From Plutella xylostella (Eukaryota; Arthropoda; Insecta; Lepidoptera; Plutellidae), in NCBI RefSeq assembly GCF_932276165.1, contig NC_063994.1, forward strand, positions 4,836,001 to 4,900,000: a stretch of 64,000 nt of DNA, read 5' to 3'. Of the stretch, positions 39,114-51,500 are shown in pieces. Position 1 is the stretch's first letter. Every line of letters starts with the position of its first letter. A model generated the notes under the pieces. The model saw nothing but the letters and a program-made list of their open reading frames with translations. It did no database searches and had not been told where the DNA came from. The translations under genes and the position numbers were made by a program.

Positions 39114-42100
39114 CGGATTTATGGATTGCGTTTTTGAGAGAGTTGGTAGATGTTACTTACTCAGTAAATTGATTTTTTGCGTTATTTAGGCTTAAGTTAT
39201 TAAAAAAAACAACGTTATAAAACAAACGGCTAAGAAGATTGTCTATAGAAGGTGTCCGCAAGCAGTTTATAGTTCAGATAGCAACCACTATATGGCATAA
39301 GATAAAGTCGCTTTAATAGTTTAATACGCTCTATCCGTGACTCCGTATGCCTATGTACCTATGAACTAATATTATCGAGACTGAAAATATTTGAATTTTT
39401 CCTAAATCTGTATTTAAAAGACACTAAATATTGGGTCCTGATAATATCAGCAACAAGTATATCAATCATAATGCTCACATTAAAAAAATACATTTATAAA
39501 CGATACAACAATAAAAAATATAACTTATACAAATAAAATAAATGTATTAACTTGGCACGTGACTTATAATGGGTTAATATGCGTTTTAACGGACAAAAGG
39601 GATATAAAAAATCTGAGTGGTGACATTGATATCATAATCAAAATATGAAATGATATTTTAGGGGGTGCGTGTAGGACATTGTACGACCCTCGAATGGGAT
39701 CAGGGATTTCTCATGTTTGTTTTTTATGTGTTAATGATACTGTTTGCTTTAATGTTGTAATCTCTATTTCACTGTTTAGATACAGCAAAAGCTGCAGCAT
39801 TTATAGTATAGTAATTGATGCACTGATTTTCAGAACGGTTTGTCAACAAATACCCATATAGGAATATAAGCTATTAATTTTTGCAAGTTGAATATTTTTC
39901 TTCAGCCACTTAAAATGGCAGACAATAGTTCAACCCAACTCCGAGCCAAGTCCTATCCAAAGAAAACGTCGCGACGAAAAACTAAAACCATTTTATGAAA
40001 ACGTGCAAACGTGGTGGGCATAAGAATTCACCCCTTCTCGTTCAGAAACCTAGGGCTTGGAGCGGCGCTCGAGCCATTGTGACAGCCTCCGTCGCGACCA
40101 GACGCCACTTCGATTTCACACGAAAAATACGATAAAAAAGAACGCCAACCGCACGTGCTGGTGCATTATTCGATAACCGTCGTAGGCGGTATTAATGTAT
40201 TGTTGGCAACCCTAATTTTACTCCTTCACCCCTTGAACCAAATCGCACTTTATAACTTGCGCAACTGCGTTGGTTTTCGTATGCAGGGGTGTAAAAATTG
40301 GTGATTGGGAATGTGAGTTTTGGTGCATGGTAATAAAGGCGTTTTTGAAGGTTTCCGGATGGAAATGAGGGTTTTCTCAACTATTTATTGGTGGGAAAGG
40401 CCCCGTGTCAGATCTAACACCAGTTTTAATATTTTGGATCGCGTGGCCGACACGCGCTAGTCTTTGGTAAAAAACTTGAGCGCGCGTAATTCTTGTTTTA
40501 TTGTTGCATTCTTCTTGTTAAATGTTTTGCCGCTTTTTCTCTTTTTATTTTATTTGTGTGGTCGTCATTATAGGTTATTTGAATGGCTGGCTACGAATGG
40601 TCGCAATTTGGAGGATTTAGTGTAATTTTGTATATTAATTGTTGGGAATTATATAGTTGTTGCTTTAGGCCATTATTTTTAAAAGGATTTTTAAAGGATA
40701 AAGAAAACTTTACAGTATATGACGTATTCTAAAGTATTTGCAAGTATAGCACACTACACATAAATTTTAAGTAAGTACTTACATAATATCGCTTGTGCTC
40801 TCATGCCCTGGGCACGGGTGCGATATGAAATCAAAAGAAATGAAATCGTTTATTTTTTCGACATAGAATTACTTGTCAAAAGTCGATAGAGATAGAGACC
40901 TGCGATAGAGATTATATAGGTGCTGATACCTAAAGAATAAATACTTCATAATTATTGTAGGACAACGCACCTTATTATAATACGTACTTACAATAGAAAT
41001 ACAGTTTTGATCATTTGTAGGTAGTTACTGTGGTTTAAGATTGCTATAATTTTTTATACTTATTCACAGTTACAAGTGTATCCTAATGTAAATAACTACC
41101 TTAAAAATCTTAAAATACATTTATAGAGTATGACTAGCGATATTACTTTAGCTTCAAACTTAGAATCAGTTAAGAGGTAACTACTGCCATCTATAGCTCA
41201 ATGATGGAACTACAGTTTCGAAGTATTTCAGCCCCAAACGGCTTATTTCCCGTCGTGTGCCGATTATAATGCGATAAAACTGCTATTTATTATAACTTGA
41301 TGTCACATTGACATCATTATGTTTAATAACAACTGCAAAGCAAATACTTAGAGGTACTTACGTATTTTGTAAGCATTTGGGCAAGTGTAGGTAGTCTTGT
41401 TGTTTCTCGTTGTGTGTCCGCGAGACAGGTACAATAGGTATTCGTAGGTACCTCTAGGATATTCTCCGATATTTTATTGGCATGCATGGCATGATTTTAC
41501 CCAAAACCCATATTGTCACAATCAAATAAAAAAAATTGGGGGGGCATTTATTGTATTTTAAGTTTTTTCTTATTGGATACTTACCTACGTCATAACAGCA
41601 CTTTCAGTAAGCTTTTCATGTTGGAATAATTATGTATTATATTCTAGTAAATTGACCTATTGGGGGCGGTCCGGTATATTTTTGGTGTATTTCCCTAGAA
41701 TGCACGCAGCATTGCCCCTCTGGACGGCAAGGGAGAGCCTTTATTCTAGTTAGGTATCTATATTTAATTTTGAGTCATGATTTTGTAGAGTATTGAGAAA
41801 AAGGTATAATGTATTCCTAGTGCCTACCGTATCGCTATGTTTTTACAACTACTAGCGCCATCTCTATTTCAATAGCAATCAACAGCAATATACAAATATA
41901 GCTTTATTAAAGTTCCCAGCTACTTTCTTTCATACCTTCTTATTATGGAATGAAATGCCTAACATAAACAAGTGATACCATTTTTCTCAAAATATTTTAT
42001 TGCACTGATTGACTAAGCTTGCAACTACTACTGCCATCTATGGTTGGACTTGAGAACTAAATTTAGGGTGGTTCATAGGAGTAGGGTGGTAGGCATTAAG

Positions 42101-42239
42101 ATTTTAATAATTTCATAAAAAGACATATTTCCGGGCACGTGGCGATATTGTTACGATACCATTACGATACGATAGCTGTGTCATTCAAATGTCAATAGAA
42201 CAATGCAAATAGGGGATAAAATAAATAAAAGCAAAAGAT

Positions 42240-42519
42240 TGACTTACTTATATTAACTTTATTGCAAGCTTAGAACAAAAATAAATTAAAACAAAACGTA
42301 ACACTTCATTTTCTCTTAGAACTAAATCGAAACTTCATTAGAAAACTAAATATTTTGAGGGAAATAAAGCTATTTAAATATTTTCTTACTTTAAAATTCA
42401 TAAATAAGAACTTTACTTACTAATTGAAAATATGCTTAATTGAAAAAAATATAGATAGGTAATTTTAATTATTAGGTACGTTTAACTTGCTAATCCGAGT
42501 CAGAAAGAGCGATACTGTC
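42240..42519 (-). CDS. Terminal exon 16 and 3' UTR with poly(A) signal
   Basis: The acceptor GTTTCTTTTCAG is followed by nine in-frame codons (DSIALSDSD) and TAG at 42492-42490. An AATAAA poly(A) signal lies on the minus strand at 42263-42258, about 230 nt after the stop. The transcript end near 42240 is therefore inferred, not seen. Confidence 0.75.
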
Positions 42520-45500
42520 CTGAAAAGAAACATTCAATTAACATTATTTTTATGACGAAACATTTGGTGGATTACTTAATATGGAATTGTTAATTTTAAA
42601 TTGGTCTTGCATGAATATATAAAATATTTAGAATTATGTCAAAAAAAAAAATACATAATAACATCTCTAAAATACAAGAAGGTATGTAACAGAGCTGGCT
42701 GTTTATTGATTCGTCAAGAGGGTTTAGATATTTATTGAATATTTATTGAAAGTTGTTCTCATTATGTAAAAGTCTTACATTGATCTGGCAGGGAGGAAGT
42801 TAACATCACCAATACCACCCCATAACACGAAAAGTATTATTAACCGCAGTGGTACGTTACATAATTCAAACCAAACTGACTGTAAGCCGTCGAAGGGAGT
42901 GAACGTTACGCAGTTTATTGTATTTCCATACATATTCATTTTGTTCATATAGTATATATCCGACAAATACGTTATTACGCTTTGTGTAGACGCTGACATT
43001 TTTCTTCTTAAATTTCACGTTTACTCCGGGGCTCATAGTAAGCCTGCTCACTTTCGGAGGCTTACAGTCAGTTTGGTTTGAGCACGGCCTAACGCCGAAG
43101 TAGGGACTACTTCGGCACTTGCACCCTGGGTACTTGTATACTATGAAATTGTTATTCTCACCTGAAACTGCCCAATTAAGACGCTGGAGTCATCAGACGG
43201 GGGGTGGTCGTCCACGGACGTTACTTGAGACCCTGCGGAAAATAGCCTACTTAGATAGGCAAAACGTACGTTGATGATCATCAATGAATAACTAGGAAGT
43301 AAGTGCATGGTTACGATAAAATATTCCCAATTCGGTATGTTAGGTAATTTTATGATGATGAAGTATATATGTCGGAATTTGAGACACTAATTTGAATATT
43401 TTTTTATTTTACAGCTCTCGTTAATTTAATAAAAAAATGTAAAGATCGGCTCTCCGATGATTTTATTACGCCATTGGCTTCCGTGCAGACGTTGACGTCA
43501 AAAAAGTCGTACATTTTTATTCTCTTAGGTTGAAACTTGAACCTTGCATTGTCCTTAAAGACGTTCATAAAATAATCTTGGAATATTTTATTTCAAATAG
43601 AGATACTTATTAGTAAGTTAGTATCTCGAAATGGTTTTAAAATTAGCATCAAAAAATTACTTAACCTACCGAATTGCACACAGAAGACACCTAAAGCATA
43701 AATAAATAGAACTAATCATAAAATAGGTGCAATTGGCCTTACTTCTATACCAAATTTATTTCAGATTCAAAACGTTTAAGTAATTAGACATTATTTTACA
43801 TGTAGGTAATTATGGAGCTAAAACGACAAGAGATGAGCAACTGAGAGTTGTATACCAGAACATTCAGGGGCTTTCTCGCAAACTTCTAATGCTAGAGTTA
43901 TTTTTAGAACAATACGACATAGACATAATTTGTATTACTGAGCATCACCTTAAAAATGATGACATGAATTTTAATGTAAAAAATTACAATGTTATTAGCT
44001 CATTTAATAGGAAATCGTTAGACAAAGGAGGATCATTAATATTTGTAAAGAAAAATTTAAAATGTAAGGATAGGAAAGATATTGTAAAATTATCGGTCGA
44101 AAGAATAGCTGAACTAGCTTGTGTTGAGATGGACAAGTATATCATTTTAAGCGTGTACAGGCCCCCCTCTTCTGACTATAAAGTATTTGAGAAAGTGATG
44201 GAGGATAGTCTTACCATCTTATCTAAGAGCTCAAAACAAGTGGTCGTGGTGGGAGATTTTAATATTGATTTATTAGTTGAGACTTCTATGAAATGTTGTA
44301 TAATTAATTTGTTCAAGTCATATAATTTAAGTAATGTCTTCCTGGAACCTACCAGAATTACTCCCACCTCAGCCACTTGTATTGACAATATTTACTGTAA
44401 TTGTGATTTTACTAATCATTCTGTAATCAATTGTTTACCATCCGACCACAGTGGGCAAATTATTACGTTTCCTTGTACTTTTGAACGTAAGTCAGCCACT
44501 TTCAAGTTCAGACCAGTAACATCATACAGAATTGATAAGTTTAAATCTCGATTGAACAGTAAACTTGGCTACTGTAGAAGCTCTGAAAGAAATCCCAATG
44601 ATGGCTTTAAGGAAATATTTCAAGGTTTGTCTCAAGAATTTGAAAACGTGTTCACTAAGAAAGAAGTAGATGTTAATTGTAAACTAAGTCTTAATGACTG
44701 GGCAACATCGGGAATTTATAAGAGCAGACGTAAATTATATGATCTCTATGAACAGCGTACATTTACTCATGACGATAACTTTAGAGATTATGTAAAGAAA
44801 TATACAAAGATATTCAAAGCCGTTTGCCACCAAGCTAAATCAGATTATATAAATAGAAAGATTAAAAACTCTAATAACAAGATTAAAACCGTATGGAATA
44901 TCATTAATACTGAAACCGGGAAGAATAAACCACGTGATTTAAATTTTGAACTTAAAATTAATGATAAAATTGTTTCATCTAGTGAAGAAGTGGCTTCCGT
45001 CTTTGAAGATTTTTTCCGTAGTATACCGATAGCTACAACTGAGAACCTTGATTCATCTTGCGCTGAAGCTGAACGTTTGCTAAGAGGGAATGCACCGCCT
45101 TGCGATCTCGACTTTCAATTTCATGGTATAAATACACAGACCATAATTACCACTTATAAAGAATTAAATTTAAAAATGACAGAAGATTTATGGGGCATGT
45201 CCGTTAAAGTTATTAGTCATGTTATTGATATCCTAGCACCCCACTTGGCTAATCTTTTTAACAGATGCATTGAGGTCGGTGTATTCCCCGATTTGATGAA
45301 ACTTAGTAAACTAATACCGCTTTTTAAATCTGGTGAGAAAAATGATCCCAATAATTTTAGGCCTGTATCAGTTTTGCCAGTACTGAGTAAAATATTTGAA
45401 AAAATTATGCTGCATCAAATGCTTTCGCACTTTAGTATTCACGGCCTTCTCCATAACCAACAGTTCGGTTTCACCAAAGGTCGATCTACAACTGACGCTG

Positions 45501-48500
45501 GTGTCGCGTTGGTCAAACACATATTTAGTGCTTGGGAGGAACGTCTTGATGCTGTGGGTGTATTTTGCGATCTATCGAAAGCATTTGATTGTGTGGATCA
45601 TGCCACTCTACTTATGAAACTTAAATATTATGGGCTAACTGGCAAAGCTCTTACATTATTGGAATCATACTTGACCAACAGAACTCAACTAGTTGACATA
45701 AATGGAGTGCGTTCGGCTGGCTGTCCTGTCAGTATGGGTGTTCCCCAAGGCTCGATTTTAGGACCATTCTTGTTTCTTGTATATGTTAACGATTTACCGT
45801 TTTTGGTAGATAAATTATGTGAGATAGTACTGTTTGCTGATGATACTTCACTTATATTTAAGTTGAAGCAACAAGAAGTCAATTTTGACAATGCAAACAG
45901 TACTCTTTCCATAGTTGCTAATTGGTTCACTGTAAATAATTTAGCTCTTAACTCCAAGAAAACAAAATGTATTAAATTCACTTTGCCTAATGTAAGACAA
46001 GTAGAGACATATTTGACATTGAATAACGATAAGCTAGAGTTAGTAAATGAAACGGTATTCCTGGGTATTACAATTGACTCAAAGTTGCAATGGGGACCCC
46101 ATATTGAGAGGATAGCCGGTAGATTGAGTTCTGCAGCTTATGCGGTTAGAACCATTAGACAGTTAACAGATGTAGATACAGCCAGGCTTGTGTATTTTAG
46201 TTATTTTCATAGTGTTATGTCTTACGGAATTCTATTGTTGGGACGAGCGGATGACATTAATCAAATCTTTGTTCTCCAAAAACGAGCAATTCGAGCCATA
46301 TATGTATTAGGGTCTAGAATTTCATTAAGAGATACGTTTAAGGAAATAGGTATACTAACTGTTCCATGCCAATATATCTATGAAAATATTATGTATGTTC
46401 GTAAAAACTTAAATTCATTTAGTAAAATAGGAGCCACTCACGGTATTGAGACCAGAAACAAAAATAAGTTGCTTTTCCCCACACTCAGACTTTCGAAAAC
46501 AAACACATCATTCATGGGGAACTGTATACGTTTTTATAATAAATTATCAAATGAAGCAATAAACCTTACTGAGCAAAAATTTAAGAATTATGTTAAAGCT
46601 ACATTATGTAGTAAAGCTTACTATAGTATAAATGATTATTTAAACGACAAAAACGCGTGGTCTTGTCCACCTCAGCTAAGGCTATTGAAAAAATGAAATG
46701 GATATAGGTACTTAAGTAAAATTGTAGGTACTAGATATAAGTAAAAATTGTAATAGATTATAAGGAAAAAGTTGAAAAGATGCTCGAGGAGTTTCTTTCG
46801 CCATTTCTTTCCTTCTCAATGACGGGGCCTTTGTGAAATGGTGGTAGATGACTATCGACAAATAATTGTAAAATTTTACGTCGATTAAACCATTTGAATT
46901 TGAATTTGAATTTGAATTTGAAAAAATTTGAATTTGAAACGATTAATTACGAACAAAAGTGGTCCCAACGTCGAGCCTTGTGGAGCTCCTTGTTGGAAAC
47001 AGTGGAGAAGAGACACTTACCCATCGGTATGCATTCCATGTGTTCAAACAAGTCCAAGGAGATGAGGTCGAGGGGCGGGGAGGGCGCAGGGGGGAACAGC
47101 GCACACGATGAGGAAGCTCTGTTGCCTGATGATAGAATAGAATAGAATACTCTTTATTTTGCACCATTATTTATAAAATAGTCCAAAAAAGACGGTCTTA
47201 TTGCTTAAAGCAATCTCTACCAGACAACCTTTGATGATCATGGAGATATTGTAATTATGATGATTTAATATAACTAAGGCGTTTTGAAATGTATAGGAAC
47301 AGAATATTAAAGATTCAAGAAAGAAAATGAATTATGCGATATGTAATCATAAGTATAACATAAACAATGGTCAACAAATCAAATCAGAGATAAAGCCTGT
47401 ACTAACCATTTGATTCAGTGTAATTAGGGCAGGAAGTAAGCGGCGGCGGCTCAAGATGCGGTCCCGGGGTCTCGGCCGGGAAGGAGTGGGGGGGCGAGCT
47501 CAGGGAACAACCTTCTACTTCGACTGCAAGGAAATGTTAAGAAAATGTGTGAAACATAAAGGGTAATGAGTGTTCAGAATTAGGTACAACGTGTGCGAAG
47601 CTTCCCAAACATGACTGTACTCAAATCTCTAGCAACATCACCGTATCGGTTGGAGAATTCTGGTAAGGTATTAGCAAATTTGTTTACTTCTTCTTCTTAT
47701 CGTATCGACGACAAACCAACAAAGTCGCTAAATAATACATGCCCAGAACTGGGCCACTGAAACTGCACCGCTGGTAGCGGTCATGAGCTCTTCCCGCGTA
47801 CAGGTGTATTGTTTACTTTAGAGTTTAGACGTAGAATCTCAAAACCGGTTCACGCTATTCTTCGACAGCACTAGTCACCCCGACCCGGAGGGTAGGAAGG
47901 AACTTTTCGGAAGGAGGAAGGACGCTAGTTCAGCAAGATTGGCAAATGAGCTTGTAATTTTTCTTCTTGTTTACGCCCAAAGGCATACCAACCAGTGGCA
48001 TTGAGTGCAATGTGGAAATGCTGGGTTAAGCGAGAGTTAAGGTCCCCTTGTGGAGCGCAGTGTACCGCAGGGGTGGAATGTCTACGACCACGCTATTAGT
48101 CCTTGGCCGCTATTCGTATGTTAAGGCAAGGAATCGCTCCGGATACAGTCTCATCATTCCGATACCCACCAGTGGCATTGAGTGCAGTGTGGAAGTGCTG
48201 ATGCGGCTCCTGGACCGCCAGCTGTAGGCCGCCGCCGCGCAGCGACGCCGCCACCGTCGCCACCACCGGCACGCGTATCTGGACTCCGAGCGAGGGTTGA
48301 GAGTCGGAGATAGATTGCTGGATGGAGGAGATTGTTGGTTAAGTAAAGGAGAAACTATGAAAAATTAAGTTGAAAATATACTGAATATAACCCTCTGTCA
48401 AAGATATTGTGAGTGATCACCTTTCTCCGCATTATAGGTGGAAGATCTTTGACTTCATAGTTTGAGGATTGGTTCAAAATGTTTCCCATAAATATATACT

Positions 48501-51500
48501 TATGTAGAGTTTCGTGGATGAGGTTATCGATCAGATTGGGTCTTGATGCAAATTTCATTCCTGTTTACGAGTTATACGACCAGTATGTCTAGAGTAGGTA
48601 TTGAATCCGGTAATCAAAATGTTTGAATTATATAACAAAGACCATAAATATCTGACCTGAAGTAGAGACTCTCCATCGTTGTTTACAGTTACTTTTCCTC
48701 CGAACCTTAGATCATCTGCTGTTGCTGGCACCAACATCTGTTCCAAATACAATGAATCTTTTAATAAGGTTTAGGGAACTATTAAAATAAAAGCTTTATA
48801 AGTCGGCATAATATATATTATTTCAAATATGACTATGCAGATATCATGTTTTAAAGACTCGACTCTCTTACCTGTTTTCCTCCAGGCAGCTTCGTATCGA
48901 CTACCTTCACCAAAACGGGTACTCCATGGTCTGGCTTCAGCAAAGCAAATGGCGTCTGTTTAGTCGCCATAGCTACCCCCATATGGAATGTCTTTATAGG
49001 CTCCACTATAACACCGCCCCCATTTAAACCAGACATGGTCCAAATGTCAGAAGACTCTTGGTAAGACCTGGGCACTTCCCAGTCTATTATAGAGGGAGAT
49101 ATTGAATGCCAGGAAGAGGTCGATGGACCTTCTATGGTAGACAGGTAAGGTCCGACTGAGGATGATACTTCGCATTGCTCTGATTTGGACCTAAAAAAGA
49201 AAGATTGTTGCAATAATAATTCACAATTTGTAATTTAGAAACTACACAATATGTGTATCGTCCAGAAATAGTCTATAAATTTAGCCTAGTCTAATGTGTA
49301 AGGTCTCGAATTCATCATAATTAGCCAACATTCTTTCACTGCTGGATATAGGCTTCAAGTAGCGCCACAACACTCTGTCCTCAGCCTTTACCCATCACTA
49401 CCGACTACATGTCTAGTGTTTTTGGTAGTTTATGTTACGGGCTAGATATATAAAACATTTTTTTTTATTACAAATGTAAAACTTACACAGTAGAGTCAGG
49501 CCGCGCTTGGCGAGGAGAGCGGCTTGGACGTGGTATTTCAACTTTAGAAGGAATCATCTCTGGAGGAATGTTGGGTAAGTCCTCGCAATGAGCCTAAAAG
49601 TGGGAAAGTAGGTATAATTTCATTCAATATTTCAAAAGCTTTGTTTGTTACAAAAAATAAATGCTTTTCTGATTGAAAGGGTAAATAAAAAATATGGCTC
49701 GAATAACTTAAACCATATTCCTGAATTTCTTGAATAATATTTGAGTGGTGGTGACAATGGTGATATCATTAACAATGTTTTTGTTGTCCGATAGTATTCC
49801 AACCGAACAGAGGGCCTTCACAAGCGTGCGCTACACCATCCTTTCCCAGGCATCTGCTCTGGCTGATATCAACTAGGTTGATCAATTACATAATGACCTT
49901 ATTCTTGTGACAGACGAGGTTGGACTGCTGGTTGAAGCCCTTGTTGCAGACGCTGCAGCGGTACGGCCGCTCGTTGGTGTGCGTGAACATGTGGTTGCGC
50001 AGGTTGCCTGAAACATGCAAATAAATCTACTTACTGAGACTAATGTAATGTAAATTCTTCATAATCTTTAGCCACAAGCTCCTACAGATTGACTGGGATA
50101 AAATCGGATTGCATTCTGAAGAAGAGCTTTAAGAGCTAACTACTTATGTATTAAAATATTTTATGATCCTTTCCATTTTATTTTTACCTATTAGGTACGA
50201 GAGGCTTAAGTAGCTATACTATGAAAAATCTTTGATAACTTTACTCTCTATCGTCATACATTCATAATCAATATTATTATCAGTCATCACCACCGCAGGT
50301 GTTACCTAAAGATACTAATAATGAAGAAGATAACAACCTTTCTGATGGAATCCTTTAGGACAGCGGTCACATTTGTATGGTTTGTCGTTGGAATGGGTCT
50401 TGCGATGGGAGATGAGGGTCGACACACGGTTGAAGGTTTTCTTGCACATCTAGTGGGTGAGGAAAGGAGTATGAGAGGATTTAGGAGTGAGGATGTATTG
50501 GATTTGAGGATGACTGGGAATATAAAATTGATAGGTATCTGGGGTCCACTTTTCAAAATTCATACATTTGCACACGAAAAACTAAAAGTGCATAACTTTA
50601 TAAGAGATAGACAGCATTCAATTTGTTCTAGTGATGGTAAAACACTAGTTTGTTCAGAACTGTAAAGGTGCAATTTTTTGTACATGAGGCTGCAGCAGTC
50701 CATTCGCGACGGAACGTCACTAATAGTTTAGGTATATCTATATTATTGCTACGGACTTCTTATTCTTATCCATTTCTTGTCGAGCGTCATAGCGCTAAAT
50801 TAATCCAGGAGCATGTTACGAAGCGTCATCCGCTGTAAACCCGGTTCTTCCATCGCCAATTTGCATCTTGAACAATGTAGATATGGTAGTATGACAGCTG
50901 GACAACCAGCTGACCACAAGGTCAGAAACCCTAGAAATACTCTTTCCCTTACCTCGCAAGCGTAGGGCCTATCAGCCGAGTGTATGGCCTTGTGCTGGCT
51001 CAGCGTGGAGAGCTGACGGAAGCTCTTCCCACAGGCCCCACAGTGGAAGTTCCTCTCATCAGTGTGAGTAGGGACGTGGCGGATGAGCGTGTACTGGTGC
51101 TGGAACTCGCGGTTGCCTGGGGTGAGGGTGATGGTGATTAATTAAGGTTAAGATAACATATACGTCATTACAATGGATGGTTTGTAGGTGCGTGTACAAA
51201 ATGCTAAACGCAGTTGTATCTGGTAATTGACTGCATAACAAACCATCAGTTCGTGAGTTTGACAAGGAAAAAAAAGTGTACAGCTACTTATGCAGCTGAC
51301 TGTCCGACTTGACGTGTTAATGACACCGCACACAGATCTGTTGTTTGTCACTGTGTCGGAAACAATAGCTAGCCAGATTAGTAGTGAATTTATCCTGTAC
51401 TGGAAACAAAAGTTAGGCAGATTAGCTGTAGTTATTGAAACAAGTGACACTCACAAAGCCCGCACTCCCAGATCTTGACGGTGCGTCCGTGCCTCTTGAC

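Larger units (their letters stand above)
34446..42239. other. Intergenic, no firm gene
   Basis: Contains CpG-dense patches (about 34560-34700, 35110-35300, 38930-39045, 40040-40110), two GCTACG/CGTAGC clusters (37294-37334, 38605-38666), and GCCATCT motifs at 41186, 41855 and 42033. No multi-exon gene could be assembled. Confidence 0.5.

Noticed and set aside
46893..46938. TTTGAA tandem as telomeric or satellite DNA
   Set aside because: It directly follows the LINE ORF2 3' UTR and is the element's tail; insect telomere repeats are TTAGG.
46943..47167. Minus-strand 74-codon frame as a separate gene
   Set aside because: The real coding frame here is exon 14 of the zinc-finger gene, in another frame, supported by splice sites and phase.
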